Source: Nonomuraea fuscirosea (lineage in GTDB: Bacteria > Actinomycetota > Actinomycetes > Streptosporangiales > Streptosporangiaceae). From it: a stretch of DNA of 64,000 bases. Below the pieces are notes generated by a model. That model had not been told where the DNA came from and ran no database searches. It worked only from the letters and a program-made list of their open reading frames with translations. Made by a program: the position numbers and the translations under genes. The stretch is taken from assembly GCF_003001935.1 (NCBI RefSeq), contig NZ_PVNG01000010.1:186001-250000 (forward strand). The letters are read 5' to 3'. Positions 33,521 through 42,401 of this stretch are shown one piece after another; positions within the stretch are counted from its first letter, which is position 1; each line of letters opens with the position of its first letter.

Positions 33521-34456
33521 GTGTCGTCACCCCATTCCGACCGCCGTGCCGTTCAAGGTCAGGGAGCCCGGCTCCGTGAACTCCTGCGAAACCCGGCGGT
33601 GTTCCCGCTCCTCGGCGTGCACGACGGACTGTCCGCGCGCATCGGGGCCGACTGCGGGTTCCCCGCTCTGTGGGCATCCGGGCTGGGCATGTCCACCGCC
33701 CTCGGCGTGCGCGACTGCGAGGAGGCGTCGTGGACGGAGCTGATCCAGGTCGTCGAGCACATCACCGCGGTGACGGACGTGCCCGTGCTGGTGGACGGCG
33801 ACACGGGCCACGGCAACTTCAACACCGCACGACGCTTCGCCTGCCGGGCCGAGCGGGCACGCGCGGCCGGCATCTGCCTGGAGGACAAGGCCTCGCCCAA
33901 GATGAACTCCTTCGTCGGCGACGCCCACGCCCTCGCCCCCGTCGCCGAGATGTGCGGGAAGATCGCCGCATGCCGGGACGCCGTGACCGACCCCGACTTC
34001 GTGATCACGGCCAGGGTGGAGGCCCTGATCGCGGGGGCCGGCATGGAGGTCGCGCTAGAGCGGGCCACCGCCTACCAGGCGGCGGGCGCGGACGCCATCT
34101 TCATCCATTCGAGGCAGCCGACGGTCGCGGAGATCGCCGAATTCTGCGCCCACTGGAATGACCGGCTGCCCTTGATTCTGGCGCCCACGACTTACCACAC
34201 CACGCCCATGAGCCGATTCCAGAGCCTGGGCATCAGCGGTGTGATCTGGGCCAACCAGGCGTTGCGCGCGGCCACGGCCGCCATGCGGCGCGCTTGCCTG
34301 GTCCTGCGCGAGAACGGGCCCACGGAGCTGGACGACTCGATCAGCACGCTCAAGGAGATCTTCACGCTGCTGGAGTACGAGGAGCTCGAACGCGATGAGC
34401 AGCACTACGCGGAACTGCTCACGAAGCTCAACGGCTACGCCGAGCTGGGGGCGTGA
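33521..34456 (+). CDS. pepM: Phosphoenolpyruvate phosphomutase
   Basis: A 311-residue protein of the isocitrate lyase/PEP mutase superfamily. It has the diagnostic PEP mutase signature EDK-x5-NS (EDKASPKMNS, residues 121-130), the metal-binding VDGDTGHGN segment and the DFVITARVEAL strand. It forms the C-P bond by converting phosphoenolpyruvate to phosphonopyruvate, the entry step to nearly all natural phosphonates. The GTG start follows GAGGAGG. The decarboxylase gene starts 5 bp after its stop, as in most phosphonate clusters, because the mutase equilibrium is unfavourable. Confidence 0.93.
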   Translation: MSSPHSDRRAVQGQGARLRELLRNPAVFPLLGVHDGLSARIGADCGFPALWASGLGMSTALGVRDCEEASWTELIQVVEHITAVTDVPVLVDGDTGHGNFNTARRFACRAERARAAGICLEDKASPKMNSFVGDAHALAPVAEMCGKIAACRDAVTDPDFVITARVEALIAGAGMEVALERATAYQAAGADAIFIHSRQPTVAEIAEFCAHWNDRLPLILAPTTYHTTPMSRFQSLGISGVIWANQALRAATAAMRRACLVLRENGPTELDDSISTLKEIFTLLEYEELERDEQHYAELLTKLNGYAELGA

Positions 34457-34460
34457 GGCG

Positions 34461-35627
34461 GTGCTCGACCCCACCGCGTTCCTCTCCGCTCTGAGGCGAC
34501 GAGGGGTGACGGCGTTCACCGGCGTCCCCTGCTCCCATGTGGCGTCGCTGATCAACGCGGTGGCGAGCTTCCCCGAGGTCGCCTACGTCCGGGCCACCCA
34601 GGAGGGTGAGGCGCTGGCCATCGCGGCGGGGCAGTGGCTGGCCGGCTCGACCGCGTGCGTGTTCAGCCAGAACTCCGGTCTGGGCAACATGGTGAACCCG
34701 CTGACGTCACTCACCCATCCCCATCGCATCCCGGTGCCGCTGATCGTGACCTGGCGGGGGGAGCCGCAGCGTCCCGACGAGCCACAGCACGTGCTCATGG
34801 GCGAGATCACCCGCGACATGCTCGACCTGCTGCGGATCGGCTGGCAGGTGTTGCCCGCGGAGGCGGACCGGGTCGACGCCACCCTCGACGAGGGATGGAG
34901 GCAGATGGAGGAGGGCGGCGTGCCGTACGCGTGGGTGGTGCGGCGTGGGACGTTCCTGTCCACGACGCTGCACGAGCCCTCTCCCGACAGGACCCGGACC
35001 GAGTGCGTACGGTGGCCCGCGGTCGCACAGGGGCGAGGCCCCACCAGGACCGCCGCGCTGAACCGGATCCTGGAAGTGGTGCCCGACGACGCCGCGATCG
35101 TCTCCACGACCGGCATGACCAGCCGCGAGCTCTTCACCCTCGCCGACCGCCCCCAGCACTTCTATCTGGTGGGCGCGATGGGGTCGGCGGCGGCGGTCGG
35201 GCTCGGCGCGGCGCTGAGCACCTCCCGGTCCGTGGTGGTGATCGACGGCGACGCCGCCGCCCTGATGCGGCTCGGCACACTCACGGCCGTCGGCGCGTGC
35301 CAGCCGCGGAACCTGGTGCACGTCGTGCTGGACAACGGCGTCCATGACTCGACGGGCGGCCAGCGCACGCTGGCGCACCAGGCGGACCTGCCCGCGATCG
35401 CCATGGCCAGCGGCTACCAGTACGTCCACGGCTGCCGCAGCCTCGACGAGCTGGGCCAGGCCCTGCGAGCCGCCGTGCTCGGATCAGGCCCGGCCTTCAT
35501 CCATCTGTCGATCAGGCCGGGATCCCCGGCCTCGCTGGGGCGGCCGACCGTGCATCCCGCCGACGTCGCCCGGCGCTTCAGGGATTTCCTCACGCACGCC
35601 CCAGCAAGGCCTTCCACCCAGACTTGA
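34461..35627 (+). CDS. ppd: Phosphonopyruvate decarboxylase
   Basis: A 388-residue thiamine-diphosphate enzyme. The N-terminal FTGVPCSHV segment and ATQEGEALAIAAG, with the catalytic glutamate, are typical of phosphonopyruvate decarboxylase; the C-terminal TPP site is IDGDAAALMRLG and DNGVHDSTGGQ. It converts phosphonopyruvate to phosphonoacetaldehyde and carbon dioxide, pulling the PEP mutase reaction forward. The GTG at 34461 places the usual short N terminus (LDPTAFLSALRRRGV). Sulfopyruvate decarboxylase is the near relative, but the adjacent pepM settles the call. Confidence 0.93.
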   Translation: MLDPTAFLSALRRRGVTAFTGVPCSHVASLINAVASFPEVAYVRATQEGEALAIAAGQWLAGSTACVFSQNSGLGNMVNPLTSLTHPHRIPVPLIVTWRGEPQRPDEPQHVLMGEITRDMLDLLRIGWQVLPAEADRVDATLDEGWRQMEEGGVPYAWVVRRGTFLSTTLHEPSPDRTRTECVRWPAVAQGRGPTRTAALNRILEVVPDDAAIVSTTGMTSRELFTLADRPQHFYLVGAMGSAAAVGLGAALSTSRSVVVIDGDAAALMRLGTLTAVGACQPRNLVHVVLDNGVHDSTGGQRTLAHQADLPAIAMASGYQYVHGCRSLDELGQALRAAVLGSGPAFIHLSIRPGSPASLGRPTVHPADVARRFRDFLTHAPARPSTQT

Positions 35628-35693
35628 ATGACCCTCTAATCGGTGCGCTCACCATCACGTCATCACTCGCAGGCACATTCAAGAGGAGCACGC

Positions 35694-37706
35694 GTGGTGG
35701 CCGATCAACGCAATCTATCTGTGTATCTCCTGCAACAGGGCGTCTGGGACATGCCGCTGGAGTCGATGCCACTCGCTTCGGGCTACCTCAAGGCCATGGT
35801 GTCGTCCGACGACTATCTGCGCTCGCGGGTGGACGCGACGATCCACAACTTCCGCGGCGGCGTGACGCTCATGAAAATGGCCGTCGAGGTTTTCAACGCC
35901 GGCGCGCCCGACGTCATCTGCTTCTCGGTGCTCGGCTGGAACTACCAGAAGTTCGGCGCGCTGGCCGAGACCTTCAAGCAGATGAACCCGGACGGCTGGG
36001 TGATCTTCGGCGGCACCCATGTCGCCAACCAGGCCGAGCGGACGTTCAGGATGTTTCCCGAGGTGGACGTCATCGTCAACGGTGAGGGGGAGGAGGTGTT
36101 CGTCGAGTTGCTCAAGGCTCGGCTGGCCGGCGTCCCGGCGACCGACCTCGGCGGCATCGGCGGCATCTCGTTCATGAACGCCGAGGGAGAGGTGGTCACC
36201 ACACCGCCCAGAGAACGGATCAACGACCTCGACATCATCCCGTCCCCCTTCCTGAGCGGCGCCATCGAGCTCACCGACGCCGCAGGCCGCTTCAGGTACG
36301 ACGTCGCGCTCATGGAGACCAACCGCGGTTGCCCGTACAAGTGCTCCTTCTGCTACTGGGGCGGCGCGGTGGGCCAGCGGGTACGGGCGTTCTCCCGCGA
36401 GCGGCTGCGCGCGGAGCTGGAACTGTTCGCCGGTCACGGAGTGCACACGGTCGTGCTGTGCGACGCCAACTTCGGGATGCTGCCGATCGACGCGGAGTTC
36501 GTGACGGACCTGCTGGCGGTCAGGGACCGTTACGGCTATCCGCGAGCCCTGGAGACCTCGTGGGCGAAGAACAAGTCCAAGGTCTTCTACGACATCGTCC
36601 GCACCATGAAGCGCGAAGGACTGCGCAGTTCCTTCACCCTCGCCCTCCAGACGCTCACCGACGACGCGCTCCAGTTGATGAACCGGCGCAACATGAAGGT
36701 CAACGACTGGGAGGACCTCGCGGAATGGCTGGATCGGGAGGGACTCGACGCCTACGCCGAGCTGATCTGGGGCGCGCCGGGCGAGACGCTGGGGACCTTC
36801 TTCGAAGGCTACGACCGGCTCTCGCGGCACGTCTCGCGGATCGCGGTCTATCCGCTCCATCTGCTGCCCAACACCGAATACGCGGAGAAGAAGGCCGAGC
36901 ACGGGATCGTCTCGGTCCGCGGTGACCATGACGACTTCGAGTACATCCTCGCTCACAACACCGTCTCCTTCTCCGACAACGAGCTGATGAAGCGGTTCCT
37001 GTTCTGGAGCCGCGTCGTCGCGGAGAACGCGGTCCTCCGGCATACCTGGGTGGGCCTGCGTGAGATCGGCGGGGTCTCCCAGTCGCGGGTGCTGCGCACG
37101 CTGGACGCGTGGGTGTCGAGCACCGACGATCCGGCCGCGGTCCCGCTCCAGGCGGCGGTCACCGCCGCCACGGAGGCCAACAGCGACGTCGCCTACGGCG
37201 ACGCGGTCAAGTATCTGTTCGGCGACCCCGAGGCGCGCCGGCTCCTGCGTCGATGGTGGGACGAGGCGGTCACGCCGCTGCTGGAACCGGAGTCACGACC
37301 CGTGCTGGAAGTGATCTTCGACTACGACCTGCTGACTCAGCCCTTTTACCACCATCCCAAGGCGGGCACGCCCGCCGAGGTCCTCCCGACGCGCTCGGTC
37401 CGGGGCGAGACCTATTTCGTCCGTGAGGGCCTCGTCCTGAGCTATGACGCGCCGGGCATCATCCGTGAGCTACGGGCCGGCGAGAAGCCCCACATCGAGC
37501 CCGTGCGAACCGCGGTGACCCTGTACTACCGCGCGGGCGCGGAGAACTTCATCGGCTCCACGAACCACGAGGAGGTCGTGCACTTCGTCGGCATGCCCGA
37601 GGAGGAGGCCCTGGCCGCCGCGGCCGCGGGGGCGGCCGAGGCGCCGGCCGCCCCGATGGCCGGGGCGGTGACCGCCCTGCTCTCCGACAGGGGAAGCTGC
37701 GCGTAA
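35694..37706 (+). CDS. B12-binding-type radical SAM enzyme
   Basis: A 670-residue class B radical SAM protein. An N-terminal cobalamin-binding-like fold carries ICFSVLGWN and VIFGGTH but not the DxHxxG ligand motif. The radical SAM core has RGCPYKCSFCYWGG with cysteines 213, 217 and 220 for the 4Fe-4S cluster, then AYAELIWGAPGE. A C-terminal domain of about 270 residues is not recognised. Known relatives methylate unreactive carbon or phosphorus (Fom3, PhpK) or rearrange rings. The GTG at 35694 follows GAGGAGC. It is the third gene of the pepM operon, so its substrate may be a phosphonate, or the polyketide. Direct proof of either is lacking. Confidence 0.88.
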   Translation: MVADQRNLSVYLLQQGVWDMPLESMPLASGYLKAMVSSDDYLRSRVDATIHNFRGGVTLMKMAVEVFNAGAPDVICFSVLGWNYQKFGALAETFKQMNPDGWVIFGGTHVANQAERTFRMFPEVDVIVNGEGEEVFVELLKARLAGVPATDLGGIGGISFMNAEGEVVTTPPRERINDLDIIPSPFLSGAIELTDAAGRFRYDVALMETNRGCPYKCSFCYWGGAVGQRVRAFSRERLRAELELFAGHGVHTVVLCDANFGMLPIDAEFVTDLLAVRDRYGYPRALETSWAKNKSKVFYDIVRTMKREGLRSSFTLALQTLTDDALQLMNRRNMKVNDWEDLAEWLDREGLDAYAELIWGAPGETLGTFFEGYDRLSRHVSRIAVYPLHLLPNTEYAEKKAEHGIVSVRGDHDDFEYILAHNTVSFSDNELMKRFLFWSRVVAENAVLRHTWVGLREIGGVSQSRVLRTLDAWVSSTDDPAAVPLQAAVTAATEANSDVAYGDAVKYLFGDPEARRLLRRWWDEAVTPLLEPESRPVLEVIFDYDLLTQPFYHHPKAGTPAEVLPTRSVRGETYFVREGLVLSYDAPGIIRELRAGEKPHIEPVRTAVTLYYRAGAENFIGSTNHEEVVHFVGMPEEEALAAAAAGAAEAPAAPMAGAVTALLSDRGSCA

Positions 37707-37710
37707 CCGG

Positions 37711-39225
37711 TCACGCGCCCAGCGACAGCACTCGCTTCACGGCCTGGTCGAGCGACTCCTCCAGATCACTCCGCCAGGCCACGAAGCCGTCGGGGCGCAC
37801 CAGCACCGCTCCATCGCCGCCCAGGCCGTAGACCTTCTCCCAGCGGTCTTCGGCGTCGAGGAGTTCCCCGGCGAGCACGTGGACGTCGAGGCGGACGGAC
37901 AGGCGCCGCGCGGTCCGGTGCGCCGGGTCCCGCCAGCCGCCGCCCTGCGGCCCGGCGAGCAGGACCAGGTCGCGACCGAACAGATCGATCACGGACAGGA
38001 GATCGCCCCGCCGCTCGAGCACGAGATGCGGAGCACGAGCGCCGGGGGCGGCGCTCGGCCGGTGCGGGTCCTCCGGCGCCGCGCCGTACCGGTAGCCGAA
38101 GGTCATGGTCAGCTCGTCCAGGCCGTCGAGCGGCGCCGCGCCTCCGGTGACACCCCTGCCCGCGGCGATGCGCCGATGGCTGTAGGCCACGGTCAGATCT
38201 CCGACCGCCCGGCGCTCGGGGTCGTAGGTGTCGAGCAGGCCGGCTCCGGCCCGGCCGTGGAGCACGTGGGCGAGCTTCCACGCCAGGTTGTACGCGTCCT
38301 GCATGCCCAGGCTGGCGCCGAAGCCCCCGACCGGAGGCAGGACGTGCGCCGAGTCCCCGGCCAGGAAGACCCTGCCCACCCGGTACCGCGCGGCCGACCA
38401 GGCCGCCAGTTCCCACGGCATGGCGGCGATGATCTGGGCGTCGAAGGCCGGGTCGCCCACCGCCCCGCGGATCAGGGAGAGGCACCGCTCGCCGGTGAAA
38501 CTCCTGTCCTCCGGCCGGCACCGCACGATGAGGGTGCCGATGCTCAGGGTGTCGTCGTGCGCGAGGATGCCCTGCACCTCGGGGTTGACGATCTGGCAGA
38601 CGGCGAAGCGACGGCCGCGCAACGGACCGCTGAGGTCACCGCGGAACAGGATGCTCATCTGGTTCGCCAGCACGCCGGGGCCGGTGCGGGCGATGCCCAG
38701 GCGCTCGCGGACGCCGCCCTGGGCTCCATCCGCGGCGATGGCGTACCGGGCGCGTACCGTGCGATCCGGCAGCCGCGCGAGGACCCCCTCGTCGTCCTGC
38801 TCCAACCCGATCAGCTCGGTGCCGAACGACAGCTGGGCGCCCAGTTCTCGCGCTCGCGCGTACAGCAGCGGCTCGACCCGGTCCTGGCTGCTCAGGCACC
38901 ACCGCGACGGGCTGATGTCGCGCAGGTCGGCGCGCAGCGGCAGGGTGACGCTCTCGAACTCCGGCCCCATCAGCGACTCCACCCGCGCTCTGGTGACGAA
39001 GTCGGCGAACCCGCCGGTGGCGGCGAGCAGTTCCGCTTCCAGGCCGAGTGCCCTGAGCAGTTCCATGCCCCTGGGGTTGAACCCCCGGGCACGCGGATGA
39101 ATGGAGAGCCCTTCATGCTTCTCCACGAGCAGGTTGGCCACGCCCTGGGCCGAGAGGAAGGCGGCGGCGGAGAGCCCGGTGAGTCCACCCCCCACGATCA
39201 GCACCTCGGTCGTCTCGTGCCTCAT
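37711..39225 (-). CDS. FAD-dependent aromatic hydroxylase (PgaE/TcmG type)
   Basis: A 504-residue class A flavoprotein with GGGLTG near the N terminus, an AIAADGAQGGVRERLGI segment (DG motif) and GDSAHVLPPVGGFGASLGMQ binding FAD, plus the thioredoxin-like C-terminal domain of the phenol hydroxylase/PgaE group. Such enzymes hydroxylate or cleave polyketide rings with NAD(P)H and oxygen. Its stop lies 4 bp from the radical SAM stop, and its start faces the cupin-KS operon across 170 bp. Confidence 0.93.
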   Translation of the reverse strand: MRHETTEVLIVGGGLTGLSAAAFLSAQGVANLLVEKHEGLSIHPRARGFNPRGMELLRALGLEAELLAATGGFADFVTRARVESLMGPEFESVTLPLRADLRDISPSRWCLSSQDRVEPLLYARARELGAQLSFGTELIGLEQDDEGVLARLPDRTVRARYAIAADGAQGGVRERLGIARTGPGVLANQMSILFRGDLSGPLRGRRFAVCQIVNPEVQGILAHDDTLSIGTLIVRCRPEDRSFTGERCLSLIRGAVGDPAFDAQIIAAMPWELAAWSAARYRVGRVFLAGDSAHVLPPVGGFGASLGMQDAYNLAWKLAHVLHGRAGAGLLDTYDPERRAVGDLTVAYSHRRIAAGRGVTGGAAPLDGLDELTMTFGYRYGAAPEDPHRPSAAPGARAPHLVLERRGDLLSVIDLFGRDLVLLAGPQGGGWRDPAHRTARRLSVRLDVHVLAGELLDAEDRWEKVYGLGGDGAVLVRPDGFVAWRSDLEESLDQAVKRVLSLGA

Positions 39226-39307
39226 CGTTCCTCCTTGAGTCCTGACGTCGCGTTGCCGGAGGTCTGCGAGTGAAGCACCGGCGGCTCGCGATCCGCTTGG
39301 AGACGGT

Positions 39308-39355
39308 TCGAGCCTGTCTCACGAACCATTCCCTAACGGCCTTCGAAGCGCTTCG
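39308..39355. promoter_or_regulatory. Divergent promoter region with weak heptamer repeats and a palindrome
   Basis: Heptamers TCGAGCC (39308), TCACGAA (39319) and TCCCTAA (39330) are spaced exactly 11 bp, followed by the palindrome CGAAGCGCTTCG (39344-39355). They lie between the hydroxylase and cupin-KS operons. The repeats are degenerate, so SARP binding is only a possibility. Confidence 0.35.
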
Positions 39356-39395
39356 TTCACATTGAGGGGATATCCGCGCGCTCATAGGGAGTCTC

Positions 39396-39821
39396 ATGCC
39401 GACCATGGACACTGTGATCGACTTCAGTGACGCCGTCGTCAACACCAAGCGCGGCGGCGAGATCCGCATCCTGCTCAGCCCGAAGAGCGGAGGCTCCTCC
39501 ACGGGCCTGATGGGTGTCGTCACGCTGGCCCCTGGAGAGTTCGTCTCCGAGCACTACCATCCCTATTCGGAAGAGCACCTCTACGTGATGTCCGGGCGGC
39601 CGGTGCTGCGGATCGAGGGAAGCCCCGTTCCGCTCGCGCCGCGCCAGGCGATCCTCGTCCCCAAGGGCATCCGCCACCGGCTGGAGAACCCGTCGAGCGA
39701 CCCGGTCGAGGTCGTCTTCCACCTGTGCCCGCTGGCCCCCGCACCTGAGCTCGGGCACGTCGACACGGAGGAGCCGCCGGGCAGCCGGGCGACGCGACCT
39801 GACGGGGAGCCGACTCGATGA
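39396..39821 (+). CDS. Cupin-fold polyketide cyclase (TcmJ/RemF/WhiE-II type)
   Basis: A 141-residue single-domain cupin. The first metal motif is EHYHPYSEEHLYVMSG with two histidines and a glutamate; the second is GIRHRLEN. Small cupins of this type (TcmJ, RemF) stand at the head of many type II PKS operons and help fold or cyclise the poly-beta-ketone. AGGGAG precedes the ATG. The stop overlaps the KS-alpha start (ATGA), so it is the first gene of the core PKS operon. Confidence 0.9.
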   Translation: MPTMDTVIDFSDAVVNTKRGGEIRILLSPKSGGSSTGLMGVVTLAPGEFVSEHYHPYSEEHLYVMSGRPVLRIEGSPVPLAPRQAILVPKGIRHRLENPSSDPVEVVFHLCPLAPAPELGHVDTEEPPGSRATRPDGEPTR

Positions 39822-41089
39822 GTCCCCGGCGGGCCGTCATCACCGGCATCGGTGTCATGGCACCGGGCGGCACGGGCCGGGAGGCGTTCTGGGACCTGGT
39901 GACGTCCGGCAAAACGGCGACGCGCACCATCTCGCTGTTCGATCCCACCGGCTTCCGGTCCAGGGTCGCCGCCGAATGTGACTTCGACGCGGCGGCGCTC
40001 GGGCTCACCCCGCGGGAGATCCGCCGTATGGACCGCGCGGCCCAGCTGGCCGTGGTGAGCGCGCGGGAGGCGGTGTCCGACTCGGGGCTGGAGCCGGAAC
40101 GGCTGAATCCGCACCGGGTGGGCGTGGCGCTCGGCAGCGCTGTGGGCTGCACGATGCGGCTGGAGCAGGAGTACGTCGTGCTGAGTGACCACGGCAGGCA
40201 CTGGGACGTCGACCACGCCTACGCCGTGCCGCACCTGTACGACTACATGGTGCCCAGCACGCTGGCCCGCGAGGTGGCCTGGGCCTGCGGCGCCGAGGGC
40301 CCGGTGGCCCTGATCTCGACGGGCTGCACCTCCGGCATGGACGCGGTGGGCCACGGTGCCCGCATCATCGAGGAGGGGGCCGCCGACGTGGTCGTCGCGG
40401 GGGCGACCGACGCCCCCATCTCGCCGATCAGTGTCGCGTGCTTCGACGCGATCAAGGCCACATCGCCCAACAACGACGATCCCGAGCACGCCTCCCGGCC
40501 CTTCGATCTGAACCGTGACGGGTTCGTGCTGGGTGAGGGGGCCGCCGCGTTCGTTCTGGAGCCGGAGGACGAGGCGAGGCGGCGTGGAGCACACATCTAT
40601 GCCGCCATCACCGGCTACGCCACGCGCAGCAACGCCTTTCACATGACCGGTCTCAAACCCGACGGGCGCGAGATGGCCGAGGCCATCGGGCACGCTTTGC
40701 ACGAGGCCCAGGCGTCCGCCGAGGACGTCCACTACATCAACGCCCACGGTTCGGGGACCAAACAGAACGACAGGCACGAGACCGCCGCCTTCAAGCGGAG
40801 TCTCGGCGATCGGGCTCGCGAGATCCCGGTCAGCTCGATCAAGTCCATGGTGGGGCATTCGCTGGGCTCGATCGGCGCCATCGAACTGGCGGCGTGCGCC
40901 CTGGTGATCAACCGCGGTGTGGTCCCGCCTACGGCCAACCTGCACACCCCCGACCCCGAATGCGATCTGGACTACGTTCCGCTCACGGCGCGGGAATGCC
41001 GGGTGGCCGGCGTGCTCAGCGTGGCCAGCGGCTTCGGTGGTTTCCAGAGCGCGATGATCCTCCAGGAGCTGGGGGCGGTCCGGGGATGA
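39818..41089 (+). CDS. Type II PKS ketosynthase alpha subunit
   Basis: A 423-residue beta-ketoacyl synthase. Catalytic Cys170 is in STGCTSGMD; the two histidines are in INAHGSGTKQND and MVGHSLGSIG. It condenses malonyl units on the ACP as a heterodimer with the next protein. The ATG overlaps the cupin stop, and its own stop overlaps the KS-beta start, the coupling normal for the pair and needed for 1:1 stoichiometry. Confidence 0.97.
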   Translation: MSPRRAVITGIGVMAPGGTGREAFWDLVTSGKTATRTISLFDPTGFRSRVAAECDFDAAALGLTPREIRRMDRAAQLAVVSAREAVSDSGLEPERLNPHRVGVALGSAVGCTMRLEQEYVVLSDHGRHWDVDHAYAVPHLYDYMVPSTLAREVAWACGAEGPVALISTGCTSGMDAVGHGARIIEEGAADVVVAGATDAPISPISVACFDAIKATSPNNDDPEHASRPFDLNRDGFVLGEGAAAFVLEPEDEARRRGAHIYAAITGYATRSNAFHMTGLKPDGREMAEAIGHALHEAQASAEDVHYINAHGSGTKQNDRHETAAFKRSLGDRAREIPVSSIKSMVGHSLGSIGAIELAACALVINRGVVPPTANLHTPDPECDLDYVPLTARECRVAGVLSVASGFGGFQSAMILQELGAVRG

Positions 41090-42309
41090 GAGCTCGATCC
41101 GTGGTGACGGGCATCGGCGTCGTCGCCCCCAACGGCGCCGATCTCGAGGACTACTGGGCGGCCACGCTGAGCGGCAGGAGCGGCATCGCTCCCATGACCC
41201 GGCCGGCCGCCTCGTCCTACCCCCTCCGCCTGGCGGGGGAGGTGCCGGCGTTCGCCGCCGAGGACCACGTGCCGGGGCGCATCGCCGTCCAGACCGACCG
41301 CTGGACCCATCTCGGCCTGGCCGCGTCGGCCATGGCCCTGGCCGACGCCGACGCCGATCCGGCCGCCTTTCCCGAATACGACATGGCCGTGGTCACGGCC
41401 AGCTCCTCCGGCGGCACGGAGTTCGGCCAGCGGGAGATCCAGAAGCTGTGGAGCAGGGGACCGCGGTCCGTGGGGGCCTACCAGTCGATCGCCTGGTTCT
41501 ACGCCGCCTCCACCGGACAGACCTCCATCAGGTACGGAATGCGCGGTCCCTGCCGCGTGCTGGCCACCGAGCAGACCGGAGGGATCGAGGCGCTGGCCGA
41601 GGCCAGGCGGATCCTGCGTGGTGGCGCCCGCCTGGTGCTGGCCGGCGGCACGGACGCCTCGCTGTGTCCGTACGGGATCGTGGCCCAGTTCACCAACGGG
41701 CAGATCAGCCGCGCAACCGTCCCCGAGCAGGCCTACCTGCCCTTCGATCGGCGAGCCGACGGCTACGTGCCCGGCGAGGGCGGCGCCATGATGGTGCTGG
41801 AGGATCTCGACGAGGCGCGGCGGCGCGGCGTCACCGACGTGTACGGCGAGATCGTGGGTTACGGCGCCACATTCGACCCCCCTCCCGATTCGCGACGACC
41901 TCCCAACCTGCGCCGCGCCATTCAGGTCGCCTTCGACGACGCCGGACTGACCGCCGGGGACATCGATGTCGTGTTCGCCGATGCCCATGGGACGCCGTCG
42001 GCCGACCGGCTGGAGGCGGAGACCCTGGTCTCGCTGTTCGGCGAGCGGAGTGTCCCGGTGACCGCGCCCAAGACCATGACGGGCCGGTTGTACGCCGGCG
42101 GCGCCGCTCTGGACGTGGCCACCGCGCTGCTGTCGCTACGCGACCAGACCATCCCGCCCACGGTGGGAATCCACCGTCCTGCCTTCGCGTCCGCCCTCGA
42201 TCTGGTCGTCGATCAGGCTCGTCCCGCCACACTCCGCACCGCGCTCGTCGTGGCGCGCGGCCATGGCGGATTCAACGCCGCGTTGATCGTTCGACTGATT
42301 CTCGACTGA
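41086..42309 (+). CDS. Type II PKS chain-length factor (KS-beta)
   Basis: A 407-residue ketosynthase homologue in which the active-site Cys is replaced by Gln163 in LATEQTGG, the hallmark of chain-length factors. It decarboxylates malonyl-ACP for priming and sets the number of condensations with KS-alpha. The chain length cannot be read by eye. A 92 bp gap with a hairpin separates it from the ACP gene. Confidence 0.97.
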   Translation: MRARSVVTGIGVVAPNGADLEDYWAATLSGRSGIAPMTRPAASSYPLRLAGEVPAFAAEDHVPGRIAVQTDRWTHLGLAASAMALADADADPAAFPEYDMAVVTASSSGGTEFGQREIQKLWSRGPRSVGAYQSIAWFYAASTGQTSIRYGMRGPCRVLATEQTGGIEALAEARRILRGGARLVLAGGTDASLCPYGIVAQFTNGQISRATVPEQAYLPFDRRADGYVPGEGGAMMVLEDLDEARRRGVTDVYGEIVGYGATFDPPPDSRRPPNLRRAIQVAFDDAGLTAGDIDVVFADAHGTPSADRLEAETLVSLFGERSVPVTAPKTMTGRLYAGGAALDVATALLSLRDQTIPPTVGIHRPAFASALDLVVDQARPATLRTALVVARGHGGFNAALIVRLILD

Positions 42310-42352
42310 ACGTCGTTCGGTAACCGACCCGTCTTTACCAGGATCACCAATG

Positions 42353-42378
42353 GTCGTTTCACCGTAACCGGAAACGAC
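42353..42378. other. Inverted repeat between KS-beta and ACP genes
   Basis: GTCGTTTC, a 10-base loop, then GAAACGAC form a perfect 8 bp stem ahead of the ACP ribosome site (AGGGGAG). In an operon otherwise joined by overlaps this hairpin could protect or reset a shorter ACP-led message so that more ACP is made. No T-tract follows, so it is not a clear terminator. Confidence 0.6.
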
Positions 42379-42401
42379 ACGTCACTAGGGGAGAACGCAT
42401 C

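Noticed and set aside
33521..34456. pepM considered as isocitrate or methylisocitrate lyase
   Set aside because: The lyases carry a KKCGH-type catalytic loop; this protein has EDK-x5-NS and is followed by phosphonopyruvate decarboxylase.
41086..42309. KS-beta considered as an inactive mutant ketosynthase
   Set aside because: The Cys-to-Gln change is the normal feature of chain-length factors.
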